In this document: positions 8,112-16,065 of the stretch, one piece after another | Position numbering within the stretch: the first letter of the stretch is position 1 | How the letters are laid out: every line of letters starts with the position of its first letter | NCBI GenBank assembly: GCA_965203525.1 | Contig: OZ241898.1 | Location: 2,914,001 to 2,978,000 of the forward strand | Direction: 5' to 3' | DNA length: 64,000 nt | Origin: WTFV01 sp965203525 | GTDB taxonomy: Bacteria; Acidobacteriota; Vicinamibacteria; Vicinamibacterales; UBA8438 | Notes under the pieces: generated by a model | Told to the model about the DNA's origin: nothing | The model's input: only the letters and a program-made list of their open reading frames with translations | Databases searched by the model: none | Translations under genes and position numbers: made by a program

Positions 8112-8624
8112 ATGGCGGCGGACACGGCGGCGGCGGCGGGGAGGCGCGGCCGCCGGCCGGCGCAGGGGCGCCCCGTCCCGGCCCCGCCCCGCGACCACTC
8201 GGACCCGTACGCCACCGGCCTCTACTTCCCGCGGATCCGGCGCAAGCGGTCGAAGCTGCACGGCTGGGGCGTCTTCGCGCTGGAGGGCATCAACAAGAAC
8301 AAGCGGATCATCCACTACGCGGGCCAGAAGATCCGCGTGCGCGACAGCCTCGAGCGCGAGGACCGGTACCTGCTGCGGGGCGAGATCTGGTGCTTCCGCA
8401 TCAACCACCTGTTCGTGCGGGACGGTCACGTCGGCGGCAACGTCGCCCGGTTCATCAACCACGCGTGCAGGCCGAACTGCTACGCCGCCGTCGTCGTCGA
8501 CACGATCTGGATCGTCGCCGCGCGCAGCATCGGGGCCGGCGAGGAGCTGACGCTCCACTACAACACCGAGGGGGACGGCCTGATCCCGTGCCGCTGCCGG
8601 CCGGGGTGCCCGTACCGACTGTGA
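8112..8624 (+). CDS. bacterial SET-domain protein (putative lysine methyltransferase)
   Basis: A 170-residue protein that is almost entirely one SET domain. Motifs in order: KLHGWGVFALEGINKNKRI (N-SET, SAM contact), NVARFINHACRPNCYAAV (the N-H-x-C-x-P-N pseudoknot strand), GEELTLHYNTEG (catalytic E-E-L-T-x-x-Y) and a post-SET Cys cluster PCRCRPGCPYRL. All key residues are present, so it is likely active on a protein lysine. The target is unknown; bacterial SET proteins have been linked to self ribosomal or nucleoid proteins or to secreted effectors. The N-terminal 30 residues are Arg/Ala/Pro-rich and may be disordered. The following hydrolase overlaps its stop codon (GTGA), so translation is coupled. 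Confidence 0.9.
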   Translation: MAADTAAAAGRRGRRPAQGRPVPAPPRDHSDPYATGLYFPRIRRKRSKLHGWGVFALEGINKNKRIIHYAGQKIRVRDSLEREDRYLLRGEIWCFRINHLFVRDGHVGGNVARFINHACRPNCYAAVVVDTIWIVAARSIGAGEELTLHYNTEGDGLIPCRCRPGCPYRL

Positions 8625-9313
8625 CGCCGCACGTCGTCTACCTGCACGGGTTCGCTTCGTCCCCGGCCTCGTCCAAGGCAGCCTTCCTCGGCCGGCGGCT
8701 CGCCGCGCGGGGAGCGGCGTTCCACTGCCCCGATCTCAACCGGCCCGATTTCTCGACGCTGACCGCGACGCGGATGATCGAGCGCACGGCGGCGCTGATC
8801 GCGACGCTGCCGGAGGGACCGGTGGTGCTGTTCGGCTCCAGCCTCGGCGCGTTCGTCGCCCTGCAGGTCGCCGAGCGGGCGGCGGAGACGAAGCGGCCGA
8901 TCGCGCGGCTCGTGCTCCTGGCCCCGGCGCTCGACTTCGGCCGGCGGCCGGTGGGCGATCTCGGCGAGGCCGGCATGGCCCGCTGGCGCGAGACCGGCTG
9001 GTGGGAGCTGACCCACCACGCCTCCGGCGAGCCGGCCCGCGTGCGCTACGAGCTGTTCCGCGACGCGCGGCGCTACGACGCGTTCGCCGCGCGGCATCCG
9101 GTTCCCACCCTCGTTCTCCAGGGGCGGCGCGACGACGTGGTCGATCCGGACGTGGTCGCGCGGTACGCGGCGGCCCGGCCGCACGTCACGCTGGTCATGC
9201 TGGACGACGATCACCAGCTCGGCGGCAGCCTCGAGCGGGTGTGGTCGGAAGCGGCGCGCTTCCTGGGCCTGCCGGCCGGCGGCGGCGACGATCCCGCCGG
9301 CCGGTTTCCTTGA
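8621..9313 (+). CDS. alpha/beta hydrolase, YqiA-like (UPF0227) esterase
   Basis: A 230-residue alpha/beta hydrolase. VVYLHGFASSPASSKAAFL opens the fold and is typical of YqiA-like esterases; FGSSLGAFVALQVAE is the G-x-S-x-G nucleophile elbow; LVLQGRRDDVVDPD supplies the acid and DDHQLGGSLERVW the His region. It is probably a cytosolic carboxylesterase or thioesterase. GTG at 8621 overlapping the SET stop codon is taken as the start; another GTG at 8606 would add five residues. After its stop the DNA turns into 73-bp tandem repeats. Confidence 0.82.
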   Translation: MTPHVVYLHGFASSPASSKAAFLGRRLAARGAAFHCPDLNRPDFSTLTATRMIERTAALIATLPEGPVVLFGSSLGAFVALQVAERAAETKRPIARLVLLAPALDFGRRPVGDLGEAGMARWRETGWWELTHHASGEPARVRYELFRDARRYDAFAARHPVPTLVLQGRRDDVVDPDVVARYAAARPHVTLVMLDDDHQLGGSLERVWSEAARFLGLPAGGGDDPAGRFP

Positions 9314-9347
9314 CGCGCGCGCTCGGAACGTGCGTTCGGCGGCGGCA

Positions 9348-9531
9348 GGGGCGGCGGACCGCGCCGGCGGCGGCGCGGCGGCACGAAGGAGGAACGGGCG
9401 CTCCCGCGGCGCGAACTCGCGGGGCGGCGGACCGCGCCGGCGGCGGCGCGGCGGCACGAAGGAGGAACGGGCGCTCCCGCGGCGCGAACTCGCGGGGCGG
9501 CGGACCGCGCCGGCGGCGGCGCGGCGGCACG
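9348..9531. repeat. 73-bp tandem repeat, 2.5 copies
   Basis: A 38-bp GC-only core starts at 9348, 9421 and 9494, an exact 73-bp period; the two 35-bp segments between the cores are identical. The period equals that of the array at 2631-2885 although the sequence is unrelated. Confidence 0.93.
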
Positions 9532-9550
9532 TCCCCGCGCGGGTCGACGC

Positions 9551-9653
9551 CGGAGCTCCCCGCGGGCGCCGTCTCGTTGATACCTGCTGACGAGCGCGAG
9601 GCCCATGATGACGACGCGGCGGAGCTCCCCGCGGGCGCCGTCTCGTTGATACC
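9551..9653. repeat. 34-bp direct repeat, period 69, containing promoter-like sequence
   Basis: The block beginning CGGAGCTCCCCGCGGGCGCC at 9551-9584 recurs unchanged at 9620-9653. Each copy ends in TTGATACC. In the second copy this runs into TACCCT (9650-9655) and, 7 bases later, the GTG start at 9663, so the repeat seems to be a duplicated promoter. Confidence 0.85.
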
Positions 9654-9662
9654 CTGTCGGCG

Positions 9663-10484
9663 GTGGTTCCCGACGGCTCCCGGCCGCTCGTCTCGATCGT
9701 CGTGCCCGTGCTCCGGGACACGCCGGCGCTCGCCAGCCTGCTCCGCACGCTGCGCGCCGAACGGCCCGGCGGCCGGGTCGAAGTGGTCGTGGTCAACGGC
9801 GACGGCGCCGACCGCTCCCTCGACCCGTTGCGCCGCGGCGCGGCCCCGGTGCTCTGGGTCGACGGCGAGCCGGGACGGGGCCGCCAGATGAACGCCGGGG
9901 CGCGCGCCTCGTCCGGCCGCTGGCTCCTGTTCCTGCACGCCGACGCGCGCCTCGGTCCCGGCTGGCTGTCCGCGCTCGCCGAGGCCGACGGGCGGCCGGA
10001 CGTCGCGGGAGGCGCGTTCCGTCTGGCGCTCGCTTCGCGGCACTGGGCGGCCCGCGTCATCGAGCGCGGCGTGGCGATGCGGACGCGCTGGCTGCGGTTG
10101 CCGTACGGCGATCAGGCGATCTTCGTCCGCCGGGAGCAGTTCGACGCCCTGGGAGGCTACCGGCCGCTGGCGCTGATGGAGGACGTCGACTTCGTCGGAC
10201 GGCTCCGCCGCCGGGGACGGCTCTGGTTTCCGCCGGTCCCGGTGCGGGTGTCGGCGCGCCGCTGGGAACGCGACGGCTGGCTGCGGCGTACGGTGCTGAA
10301 CCTCGCGCTGCTGGGGCTCTACGCCGCCGGGGTCGGGCCCGGCCGGCTGGCGCGCTGGTACTACGGGCGGCGCCCGCCGGCGCCGGCGCGGCGCGCGGGC
10401 GCCGCCGTTCCGTCCTCGCAAGGCGGCGCCGCGCCGGCCGCCGGCGCGGCGCACGCCCCCGAGCGGGGCGCCCGCGGACGATGA
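9663..10484 (+). CDS. family 2 glycosyltransferase, TIGR04283 type
   Basis: A 273-residue GT-A enzyme. SIVVPVLRDTPALASLLRTL is the nucleotide-sugar-binding opening; GRGRQMNAGARASSGRWLLF with LHADARL is the DXD-containing signature of the TIGR04283 group; YGDQAIFVRREQFDALGGY and LMEDVDFVGRLRRRG complete it. These enzymes are often adjacent to other lipid-linked or exported glycan genes. The start codon is GTG at 9663, with TACCCT 7 bases upstream and no Shine-Dalgarno. The last 40 residues are Ala/Pro/Arg-rich and outside the fold. The next gene begins within its stop (ATGA), indicating coupling with the GT-C enzyme. Confidence 0.88.
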   Translation: MVPDGSRPLVSIVVPVLRDTPALASLLRTLRAERPGGRVEVVVVNGDGADRSLDPLRRGAAPVLWVDGEPGRGRQMNAGARASSGRWLLFLHADARLGPGWLSALAEADGRPDVAGGAFRLALASRHWAARVIERGVAMRTRWLRLPYGDQAIFVRREQFDALGGYRPLALMEDVDFVGRLRRRGRLWFPPVPVRVSARRWERDGWLRRTVLNLALLGLYAAGVGPGRLARWYYGRRPPAPARRAGAAVPSSQGGAAPAAGAAHAPERGARGR

Positions 10485-12004
10485 GCGTACAGCGCGTCGT
10501 CATCGGCGTCGCGCTGCCGGCGGCGCTGGCCGCGGCGACGCTCGAATCGCGCTGGCAGGCCGAGGCGTTCGTCGTGCTGCTGGTCGTCGCGGCGCGGGTC
10601 GTCCAGGTGTTGCTGCGCGGCGGCGCGGCGGCGGAGGCGGTGGCGCGGCGGCGGATTCTGGCGTGCGGCGTCGTGCTGCTGGTCGCCCTGGCCGCGGCGG
10701 CCGCCCTCGACGCGCGCCGGCAGGCCGAGGCGTTCGTTGCGCTGCTCGGCGTCGCGTCGCTCGCCTACGTCGCCGCGCTGCGGCTGATCGGCCGCCTGGC
10801 GGCCGGCCACGGATCGGAACCGGGACGAGGGAGGAGACCGGCCCCGCCGCCACCCGGTTCGGCCCGCCGGCCGGCCGGGCGCCGGGCGGCGCCGCTCCGG
10901 GGCGGGGGTGCGCTCGCGGGCTGCCTGCTCCTCGGCGTCTTCTGGCGCCTGATCCTGCTGGGCGGAGCGCCGCTGGTCTCCGACGACGTCTACCGCTACG
11001 TCTGGGACGGGCGGATGCAGCAGCACGGTCTCAACCCCCTCGAGACCGCGCCCGCCGATCCCGCCCTGGCCCGCTTCCACACGGACGTGACGCGGCGGAT
11101 CGATCCGACGAGCGCCGTGCTCCCGTCCATCTACCCGCCGCTGGCCCAGCGTTTCTTCCTGGTCGTGACGGCGGTGCGCGAATCCGTGCCGGCGCTGGCC
11201 GCCGCGGTGCTGGTCTGCGACCTGCTGATCATCGTCCTGATCCGGCGCTGGCTCAGCGTGACGGGGCGCAACCCCTGGTGGGTGCTGGCCTATGCCTGGC
11301 ATCCCCTCGTCGCGCTGGAGGGGGCGGGCGGAGCGCACGTCGACTTCGCCGGCGCCCTGCTTCTGGTGGGAGCGGTCTACGCGCTGTCGCGCCGCCGCGC
11401 GCTGCTCGCGGCAGTCGGCCTCGCCGGCGCGTGCGCCGTCAAGTTTCTGCCGGTGGTGCTGCTGCCGCTGTTCTGGAAGCGGATCCGGCTCGCGGACGCC
11501 GCGGTCGGAGCGCTGCTGATCGCGCTCCTGTACCTGCCGTTCGTCGAGGGCTGGCGGCTTCCGGTGGGCTCGCTGGGGACCTGGCTGGCGCAGTGGCGGT
11601 TCAACGGACCGCTCTTCCGGTGGCTGGCGCCGTGGATCGGCGCAACGCCGGTGGCCGTTCTGGCGGTCGCCGCCGGGCTCGCGGCCGCGGTCCACGCGCG
11701 GCGGACGCGCGGCCGGGACGATCCGGCGGCGTGGGCGTGGCCGCTGGCGGCCGCGCTCTGTCTGCTGCCGGCGATCTATCCCTGGTACCTCGTCTGGCTG
11801 ACGCCGTTCCTGGGGCCGCGCGCGACGTGGCCGCTGGCGGCGTGGACGCTGGCGTCGATGACGACCTACGTGGTCTGGACGCCGCATCTGGCCGGCGCCG
11901 GCTGGATCCTGCCCGCCTGGGTGGAGCCGGTCGAGTACGGGGTGGTCGCCGCCGTCTGCTGGTGGACGTTCCGGGCCCGGACGCCGGCGGCCTCCGCGGC
12001 CTGA
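10481..12004 (+). CDS. GT-C polyprenol-phosphate mannosyltransferase-like membrane protein
   Basis: A 507-residue membrane protein with about twelve segments. APLVSDDVYRYVWDGRMQ contains the acidic DD motif in the first extracytoplasmic loop typical of GT-C enzymes that use polyprenol-phosphate sugars; SIYPPLAQ, AYAWHPLVALEGAG and AIYPWYLVWLTP match bacterial GT87-like mannosyltransferases. The N terminus carries an internal tandem duplication: the hydrophobic unit around WQAEAFVVLLVVAA recurs 55 residues later as RQAEAFVALLGVAS (DNA copies about 165 bp apart). It overlaps the GT2 gene by 4 bases; the pair probably glycosylates a lipid carrier or envelope component. A palindrome follows the stop immediately. 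Confidence 0.85.
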   Translation: MSVQRVVIGVALPAALAAATLESRWQAEAFVVLLVVAARVVQVLLRGGAAAEAVARRRILACGVVLLVALAAAAALDARRQAEAFVALLGVASLAYVAALRLIGRLAAGHGSEPGRGRRPAPPPPGSARRPAGRRAAPLRGGGALAGCLLLGVFWRLILLGGAPLVSDDVYRYVWDGRMQQHGLNPLETAPADPALARFHTDVTRRIDPTSAVLPSIYPPLAQRFFLVVTAVRESVPALAAAVLVCDLLIIVLIRRWLSVTGRNPWWVLAYAWHPLVALEGAGGAHVDFAGALLLVGAVYALSRRRALLAAVGLAGACAVKFLPVVLLPLFWKRIRLADAAVGALLIALLYLPFVEGWRLPVGSLGTWLAQWRFNGPLFRWLAPWIGATPVAVLAVAAGLAAAVHARRTRGRDDPAAWAWPLAAALCLLPAIYPWYLVWLTPFLGPRATWPLAAWTLASMTTYVVWTPHLAGAGWILPAWVEPVEYGVVAAVCWWTFRARTPAASAA

Positions 12005-12029
12005 CAGCCCGTGGCGAAACCACGGGCTG
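12005..12029. repeat. perfect palindrome (dispersed CAGCCCGTGG element)
   Basis: CAGCCCGTGG (12005-12014), loop CGAAA, CCACGGGCTG (12020-12029) forms a perfect 10-bp stem directly after the stop at 12002-12004 and before the convergent gene end at 12030. Related halves occur at 17961 and 55395. It may act as a bidirectional terminator here, though there is no T run; it is best described as a REP-like element. Confidence 0.8.
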
Positions 12030-12563
12030 CTACCGCAGCGTCAGAACGCCAAGAGCCATGTACTGCGTGAATCCCTCTCCCACCAGCCCGCGCACGCCGG
12101 ATCGGACGCCGAAACGAGAGGACAACCCGTGGTGGAGGAAGAACTCCAGAACGAGACCGCTTACCGTTCCTGCTCGTCTTCCACGGTCGTCCCGCCGCGT
12201 ATACCACAGCAAGGGAGCTCCGGCTACGTGCAGCATCGTGTGGTCTCCGAACAATCGGTGCCGGTAACGAACCGTCAGCGTGGATTCCGTCACGAGCGCA
12301 TCGAGGCCACCTACTCTATGCTGCCTGCTGTACCCCGCGCCCACGCCCCAGTGTTCCGTCAGCCACGCGGCCAGACCGACGTCCTGCGTTCGGAAGCGCG
12401 CCTCGGATGACGACACGAGAAATCCCAGACCGACGGCGAGGTCGAGACGGGAATCCTGCGCGTCGGCCGGCCCGGCGGCCACTACGCCGAACGCCAGTAG
12501 GAATGCGACCGATACCCACGTCGATTGCTGCGACCCTCGTCGCGCGTCGTGGCCCATCGCCAT
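12030..12563 (-). CDS. small outer-membrane beta-barrel-like protein
   Basis: A 177-residue exported protein. MAMGHDARRGSQQSTWVSVAFLLAFGV is a signal sequence ending near PADAQDSR. The rest alternates in barrel-strand fashion: RLDLAVGLGFLVSS, HWGVGAGYSRQHRVGG, TLTVRYRHRLFG, SGLVLEFFLHHGLSSRFGVR, and ends LGVLTLR. Similar in style to lipid A deacylase- or OmpW-like eight-stranded barrels, but no family is recognised. The start is supported by TACACT (minus strand, 12571-12576) exactly 7 bases upstream and the absence of a Shine-Dalgarno, as in other apparently leaderless genes here. Convergent with the GT-C gene. Confidence 0.65.
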   Translation of the reverse strand: MAMGHDARRGSQQSTWVSVAFLLAFGVVAAGPADAQDSRLDLAVGLGFLVSSSEARFRTQDVGLAAWLTEHWGVGAGYSRQHRVGGLDALVTESTLTVRYRHRLFGDHTMLHVAGAPLLWYTRRDDRGRRAGTVSGLVLEFFLHHGLSSRFGVRSGVRGLVGEGFTQYMALGVLTLR

Positions 12564-12589
12564 GCCCGCCAGTGTAGAACGGGAGAGCC

Positions 12590-12700
12590 GTCGTGTCGCT
12601 CCCGAAAAGTGCCGCCGACCTCGACCGACTTCCAGCACCAGACGACAGATGCGTGGAGCGACATGTCGTGTCGCTCCCGAAAGTGCCGCCGACCTCGACC
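12590..12700. repeat. direct repeat pair, 36-37 bp, period 74-75
   Basis: Block at 12590-12626 recurs at 12665-12700; the first copy has one extra A in the A run of CCCGAAAAGTG. Thirty-eight unrelated bases lie between. Located upstream of the leftward barrel gene. Confidence 0.9.
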
Positions 12701-12804
12701 AGGTTTCGACGCGGTTGCGCGCCGACGCGCGTATCGCGCCCTCCGGATGCGGACGGGGGCGATCGTCGCCGCCGTGGTCGCCATCGTCCGCCTGCTCGGG
12801 TGGA

Positions 12805-12984
12805 GGGACGCCCGGGCGCCGGCGCGGGCGCGGTCGTCGAGCGGCCGACCGGCGAGCTCGTGATTCCGGGACGCCCGGGCGCCGGCGCGACCGCGGCCCG
12901 ACCCGCTGCGCCACGCGGGTGCGGTGCTACCAGGCGCTGCTGCGCCGCGGGCGCCGGCGCGACCGCGGCCCGACCCGCTGCGCC
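12805..12984. repeat. nested direct repeats, main period 72
   Basis: A 36-bp block beginning GGGCGCCGGCGCGACCGCGG at 12877-12912 recurs exactly at 12949-12984 (36-bp spacing segment, period 72). A shorter 22-bp block, GGGACGCCCGGG..., occurs at 12805 and 12868 (period 63). Confidence 0.9.
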
Positions 12985-13057
12985 GGCCGTGGTGTGGTAG
13001 ATTCAGGGGGTTCCGCGGGGGCCGCGAGGTCCGGTCCGCGGAGGAGAGGAGCGGGCG

Positions 13058-14533
13058 ATGCGGGCACTCACAGCGGCGGCGCTCTTCGGCGTGGTCGTCG
13101 GCGGTACGGCGGCGGCGGGCGAGTCGGGGGCGGGGGCCGAAGCGGTCCCGACGTTCGCCCGCGACGTGGCGCCGATCCTCTACGAGAACTGCGTGACCTG
13201 CCACCGGCCGAACAACATCGCGCCGATGGCCCTGATCGAGTACGCCGACGTCCGTCCCTGGGCCCGGTCCATCAAGGACGTCGTGGTCTCGCGCGAGATG
13301 CCGCCGTGGCCGGCGGACCCGCGCAACAGCATGAAGTTCCGGAACGAGCGGTACCTCGATCAGCGCGACGTCGACACCCTCGCGGCCTGGGTCGACGCCG
13401 GCGCGCCGCGGGGGAACGACGCCGACCTCCCCCCGCGGCCCGACTTCCCGGCGGAATGGACCTACGAGGGCGGCGAGCCCGACTACGTGTTCGAGCTGCC
13501 CGTCGAGTACACGGTGGCGGCCGAGGGCGAAGAGGACTACATCGACTTCTACACCGAGATGCCGTGGGACGAGGACCGGTTCGCCGAGGTCCTCGAGCTG
13601 CGGCCGAGCGACTACCGGGTCGTCCATCACTCGGGCGCCTACACCGTCGACCTTCCTTGGGGGACCCAGGTCATCGACGGCGTGCTGCACGACCTCGACG
13701 GCAACTCGCTGCTGCGGGCGCCGCTGCCCGAGCCGCCGGCTTCCGAGACCGAGGGCGGGACCGAGGCCGAGGGCCGGGTCGCGCAGCGGGTCTTCAACGA
13801 GGTCAACCTGCCCGGGTCGAGCAAGCTGCTGTCCTACGTGCCCGGCCGCGGCGTCGAGCGGCACCGTCCGGGGACCGGCAAGCGGCTCGCCGCCGACAAG
13901 TGGATCCGCTGGACCATGCACTACAACCCCATCGGGGTCGAGGCGACCGAGCGCAGCAAGCTCGGCATCTGGTTCAACACCGTGCCCGTCACCCACGAGG
14001 TGCTGACGCGGCAGGCCGGCAACGCGTTCCCGACCGACCCCTTCGGCTCCGACGTCTACATCGTGCAGGGCGAAGAGGTGAAGCCGGTCCGCGATCCCGA
14101 GACCGGCCGGGTCCGCCGCGGGAAGATCCCGAACATTCCGCCCTACGCCGACGACTGGAAGATCACCGGCGTCACCCCGGTCAGCGAGGCCATCACCCTG
14201 TACGGCCTCTCGCCCCACATGCACCTGCGGGGCAAGAGCCTGCGGTGGGTGGTGACCTGGCCCGACGGGCGGGAAGAGACGATCCTCGACGTTCCCGATT
14301 TCGACTTCAACTGGCAGATCCACTACGAGCTGGCCGAGCCGTTGCGCCTGCCGGCCGGCAGCAAGATCACCGGCATCGGGGTGTACGACAATTCGCTCGG
14401 CAACCGGTGGAACCCCGGTCCCCATCTGGAGGTGTACTGGGGGCAGCAGAGCTGGGACGAGATGTACCAGGCGTTCACCGAGTACACCGTCGACAGCCAG
14501 GACCTGACGAAGCTGCCTGCCACCGACGAGTAG
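13058..14533 (+). CDS. secreted haem protein with PHM-like copper monooxygenase domain
   Basis: A 491-residue exported protein. After a signal peptide (MRALTAAALFGVVVGGTAAA), residues 30-110 form a cytochrome-c-like domain with one haem motif, NCVTCHRPN, followed by REMPPWPADP, a usual axial-Met region. The larger C-terminal part resembles ascorbate-dependent copper type II monooxygenases (PHM/DBM fold): VVHHSGAY (His-His pair), IRWTMHYNPIG and LSPHMHLRGKSLRW (H-x-H copper site). Fusions of this kind are common in Acidobacteriota and related phyla; substrate unknown. Acts in the periplasm. GAGGAGAGGAG precedes the ATG. The next two genes on the same strand are secreted proteins. Confidence 0.85.
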   Translation: MRALTAAALFGVVVGGTAAAGESGAGAEAVPTFARDVAPILYENCVTCHRPNNIAPMALIEYADVRPWARSIKDVVVSREMPPWPADPRNSMKFRNERYLDQRDVDTLAAWVDAGAPRGNDADLPPRPDFPAEWTYEGGEPDYVFELPVEYTVAAEGEEDYIDFYTEMPWDEDRFAEVLELRPSDYRVVHHSGAYTVDLPWGTQVIDGVLHDLDGNSLLRAPLPEPPASETEGGTEAEGRVAQRVFNEVNLPGSSKLLSYVPGRGVERHRPGTGKRLAADKWIRWTMHYNPIGVEATERSKLGIWFNTVPVTHEVLTRQAGNAFPTDPFGSDVYIVQGEEVKPVRDPETGRVRRGKIPNIPPYADDWKITGVTPVSEAITLYGLSPHMHLRGKSLRWVVTWPDGREETILDVPDFDFNWQIHYELAEPLRLPAGSKITGIGVYDNSLGNRWNPGPHLEVYWGQQSWDEMYQAFTEYTVDSQDLTKLPATDE

Positions 14534-14687
14534 AAGGCTGCGCCGCGGAACGGCGCGGACTCCCTGGAGGGTCGGTCATCGGAGCCGGCGCGACCGCGGG
14601 GCCGCGCGACGGCGATTCCCGGACCGGCGGGCGCGGAGAAGAGGCTGACTCGATACGCGGCGTCGCCGACCGGTGTTGGGCAGAAGG

Positions 14688-14730
14688 TCTTCGCCCACTG
14701 CGAGGTCGACAGCCGCGGGCGAGTGGCCGA
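14688..14730. repeat. displaced copy of a piece of the downstream gene
   Basis: About 42 bases beginning GGGCAGAAGGTCTTCGCCC here match, with a few differences, 15080-15121 inside the downstream coding sequence (GQKVFARHEVDSRG). The copy lies in the leader of the same gene, about 390 bp from its source. Confidence 0.75.
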
Positions 14731-14748
14731 ATCGGAGAGGGACATTCC

Positions 14749-15375
14749 ATGTGCGGGCGGTTGGCGGCGCTGACACTCGTGTCGGGACTCGTTGCGGCGG
14801 CGGTGTCCGCGCAGCCGCCGCGGCCCCAGGGACAGATACCCGACCGGGGCCGCCCCACGCAGAGCGGCGACGAGATCCCGCTCTTCGACTACGACGCCTA
14901 CTTCCCCGGGGTCTGGCAGTTCGAGTGGCGGGTGCCCGAGAGCCCCCTCGGCGCCGGCGGGACCATCGAGGGCGCCGAGGTCTTCTCGCCCGGCGACGGC
15001 CGCTACTACACCAGCCGCATCGAGGCGGACGGCCCCGACGGACCGTTCACGGCCGAGTCGCGCATCGTCTACCTCGCCGGGCAGAAGGTCTTCGCCCGCC
15101 ACGAGGTGGACAGCCGCGGGTTCGCGCTGTTCAAGGCGGGGCGGGTCGGCGGCGACCTCGGCGGGTTCTACACCATCCACTACGAGACCGCCCCGTTCGA
15201 CGCCGGCGGCCGGCGGGTGCAGTTGCGGCTGGTCACCCGCCTCGTGTCGCCCGTCAACTACCGGGTCGAGTCGCGCATCTCCGTCGACGGCGGCCCGTTC
15301 ACCAACTTCGGCACCGGCTGGTGGACGAAGGACCTCTCCGCCGCTGGCGAAGCACCAGGCGGGGAGCCGCAATGA
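14749..15375 (+). CDS. secreted protein of unknown function
   Basis: 208 residues. MCGRLAALTLVSGLVAAAVSAQ is a signal peptide. The mature part is rich in beta-prone segments: VWQFEWRVPESPLGAGGTIEG, YYTSRIEADGPDGPFTAESR, GGFYTIHYETAPFDAGGRRVQL, YRVESRISVDGGPFTNFGTGWW. This reads as a lipocalin-like or DUF1579-like barrel, but no family is recognised with confidence. GGAGAGGG precedes the ATG. It sits between the PHM-like haem gene and another small exported protein. The C-terminal codons lead into a 47-bp tandem repeat that contains the next gene's start. Confidence 0.7.
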   Translation: MCGRLAALTLVSGLVAAAVSAQPPRPQGQIPDRGRPTQSGDEIPLFDYDAYFPGVWQFEWRVPESPLGAGGTIEGAEVFSPGDGRYYTSRIEADGPDGPFTAESRIVYLAGQKVFARHEVDSRGFALFKAGRVGGDLGGFYTIHYETAPFDAGGRRVQLRLVTRLVSPVNYRVESRISVDGGPFTNFGTGWWTKDLSAAGEAPGGEPQ

Positions 15376-15480
15376 CGCGCCCGGTCAGGCGGCGGACGGC
15401 ACCAAGCGAGGAACCGCGATGACGCGCCCGGTCGGGCGGCGGACAACACCAGGCGAGGAGTCGCGATGACGCGCCCGCGC
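15361..15480. repeat. 47-bp tandem triplication of a ribosome site and start codon
   Basis: ATGACGCGCCCGGTC-type segments start at 15372, 15419 and 15466, spacing 47 each. Every copy contains GAGGA(A/G)(C/T)CGCG followed by ATG. Only the third leads into a long frame, so the translation-initiation region of the gene at 15466 has been copied twice upstream. Confidence 0.85.
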
Positions 15481-15858
15481 CAGCCGCGGATACCGGCATG
15501 GCGGGCCTGCGCCGCCGGCCTGCTGCTCGCGGCCGGCGCCGACGGCGCCCCGGCCACCCAGCCGATGCCGATCATGACCACCGTGGGCTGCGTCGAACCC
15601 GCCGACGGCGGCGGGTTCCTGCTCGTGCGGGCCACCGAGCCCGAGGCCGTGCGGCAGCGCCTGCCCCCGGAACCGCCGGCCGACACCCCGCTCGGCCCGC
15701 GCACCATCCGCCTCATCGGCACCCTCGACGAGTTCGGCGTCGCCGGCCGCACCGGCCGCAAGGTCTGGGCCAAGGGCCTGCTCAACCCCGCCCCCGCCGG
15801 GCCCGACCGGCTGAACCTCACCTCGATCACCACGCTGTCCGACCGTTGCGAGCCGTGA
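15466..15858 (+). CDS. small secreted protein of unknown function
   Basis: 130 residues: a hydrophobic export segment (AWRACAAGLLLAAGADGAPA), then MTTVGCVEPADGGGFLLVRA, a conserved-looking Cys-containing strand, and RTIRLIGTLDEFGVAGRTGRKVWAKGLL. The middle resembles small Acidobacteriota proteins that begin with a V-G-C-V strand and may have an OB-like fold, but this is only an impression. Start chosen at the third ATG of the tandem repeat because only this one continues in frame. Function unknown. Confidence 0.65.
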   Translation: MTRPRQPRIPAWRACAAGLLLAAGADGAPATQPMPIMTTVGCVEPADGGGFLLVRATEPEAVRQRLPPEPPADTPLGPRTIRLIGTLDEFGVAGRTGRKVWAKGLLNPAPAGPDRLNLTSITTLSDRCEP

Positions 15859-15875
15859 GAGCCGGCGCCCGGGTC

Positions 15876-15982
15876 AGTCCATCGCCTGGAGTGACCGCAT
15901 CCGGTTGACAGTACCGGCAGGCGGAACGCCTCGTCGGCGGTGCCGGAGTCCATCGCCTGGAGCGACCGCATCCGGTTGACAG
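15876..15982. repeat. direct repeat pair, 36 bp, period 71
   Basis: AGTCCATCGCCTGGAG... at 15876-15911 recurs at 15947-15982 with one T/C change and 35 bases between the copies. It starts 17 bases after the stop of the small secreted protein gene and ends in the leader of msrP. Confidence 0.92.
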
Positions 15983-16065
15983 GCGGTCCGTTCCGGGGCG
16001 ACCATGAAACGAACGGCGACACGGCAGGTACCGACGCGCACGCGTCACGAGGCAGAGGTGGACCG

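Larger units (their letters stand above)
9314..9662. other. gene-free repeat region between hydrolase and glycosyltransferase
   Basis: No credible gene. The segment consists of a 73-bp tandem array, then a 34-bp repeated block whose second copy forms the promoter side of the glycosyltransferase gene. Apparent open frames are Arg/Pro-rich repeat translations. Confidence 0.8.
12564..13057. other. gene-free region with two sets of direct repeats
   Basis: Holds two repeat pairs annotated separately and the ribosome site (GAGGAGAGGAG) of the gene at 13058. No protein-like frame is supported; the open frames are Arg/Ala-rich products of the repeats. Confidence 0.75.

Noticed and set aside
12280..15375. 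1031-codon plus-strand frame
   Set aside because: Only its last 208 codons (from 14749) are a real gene; the rest passes through repeats and the out-of-frame haem protein gene.
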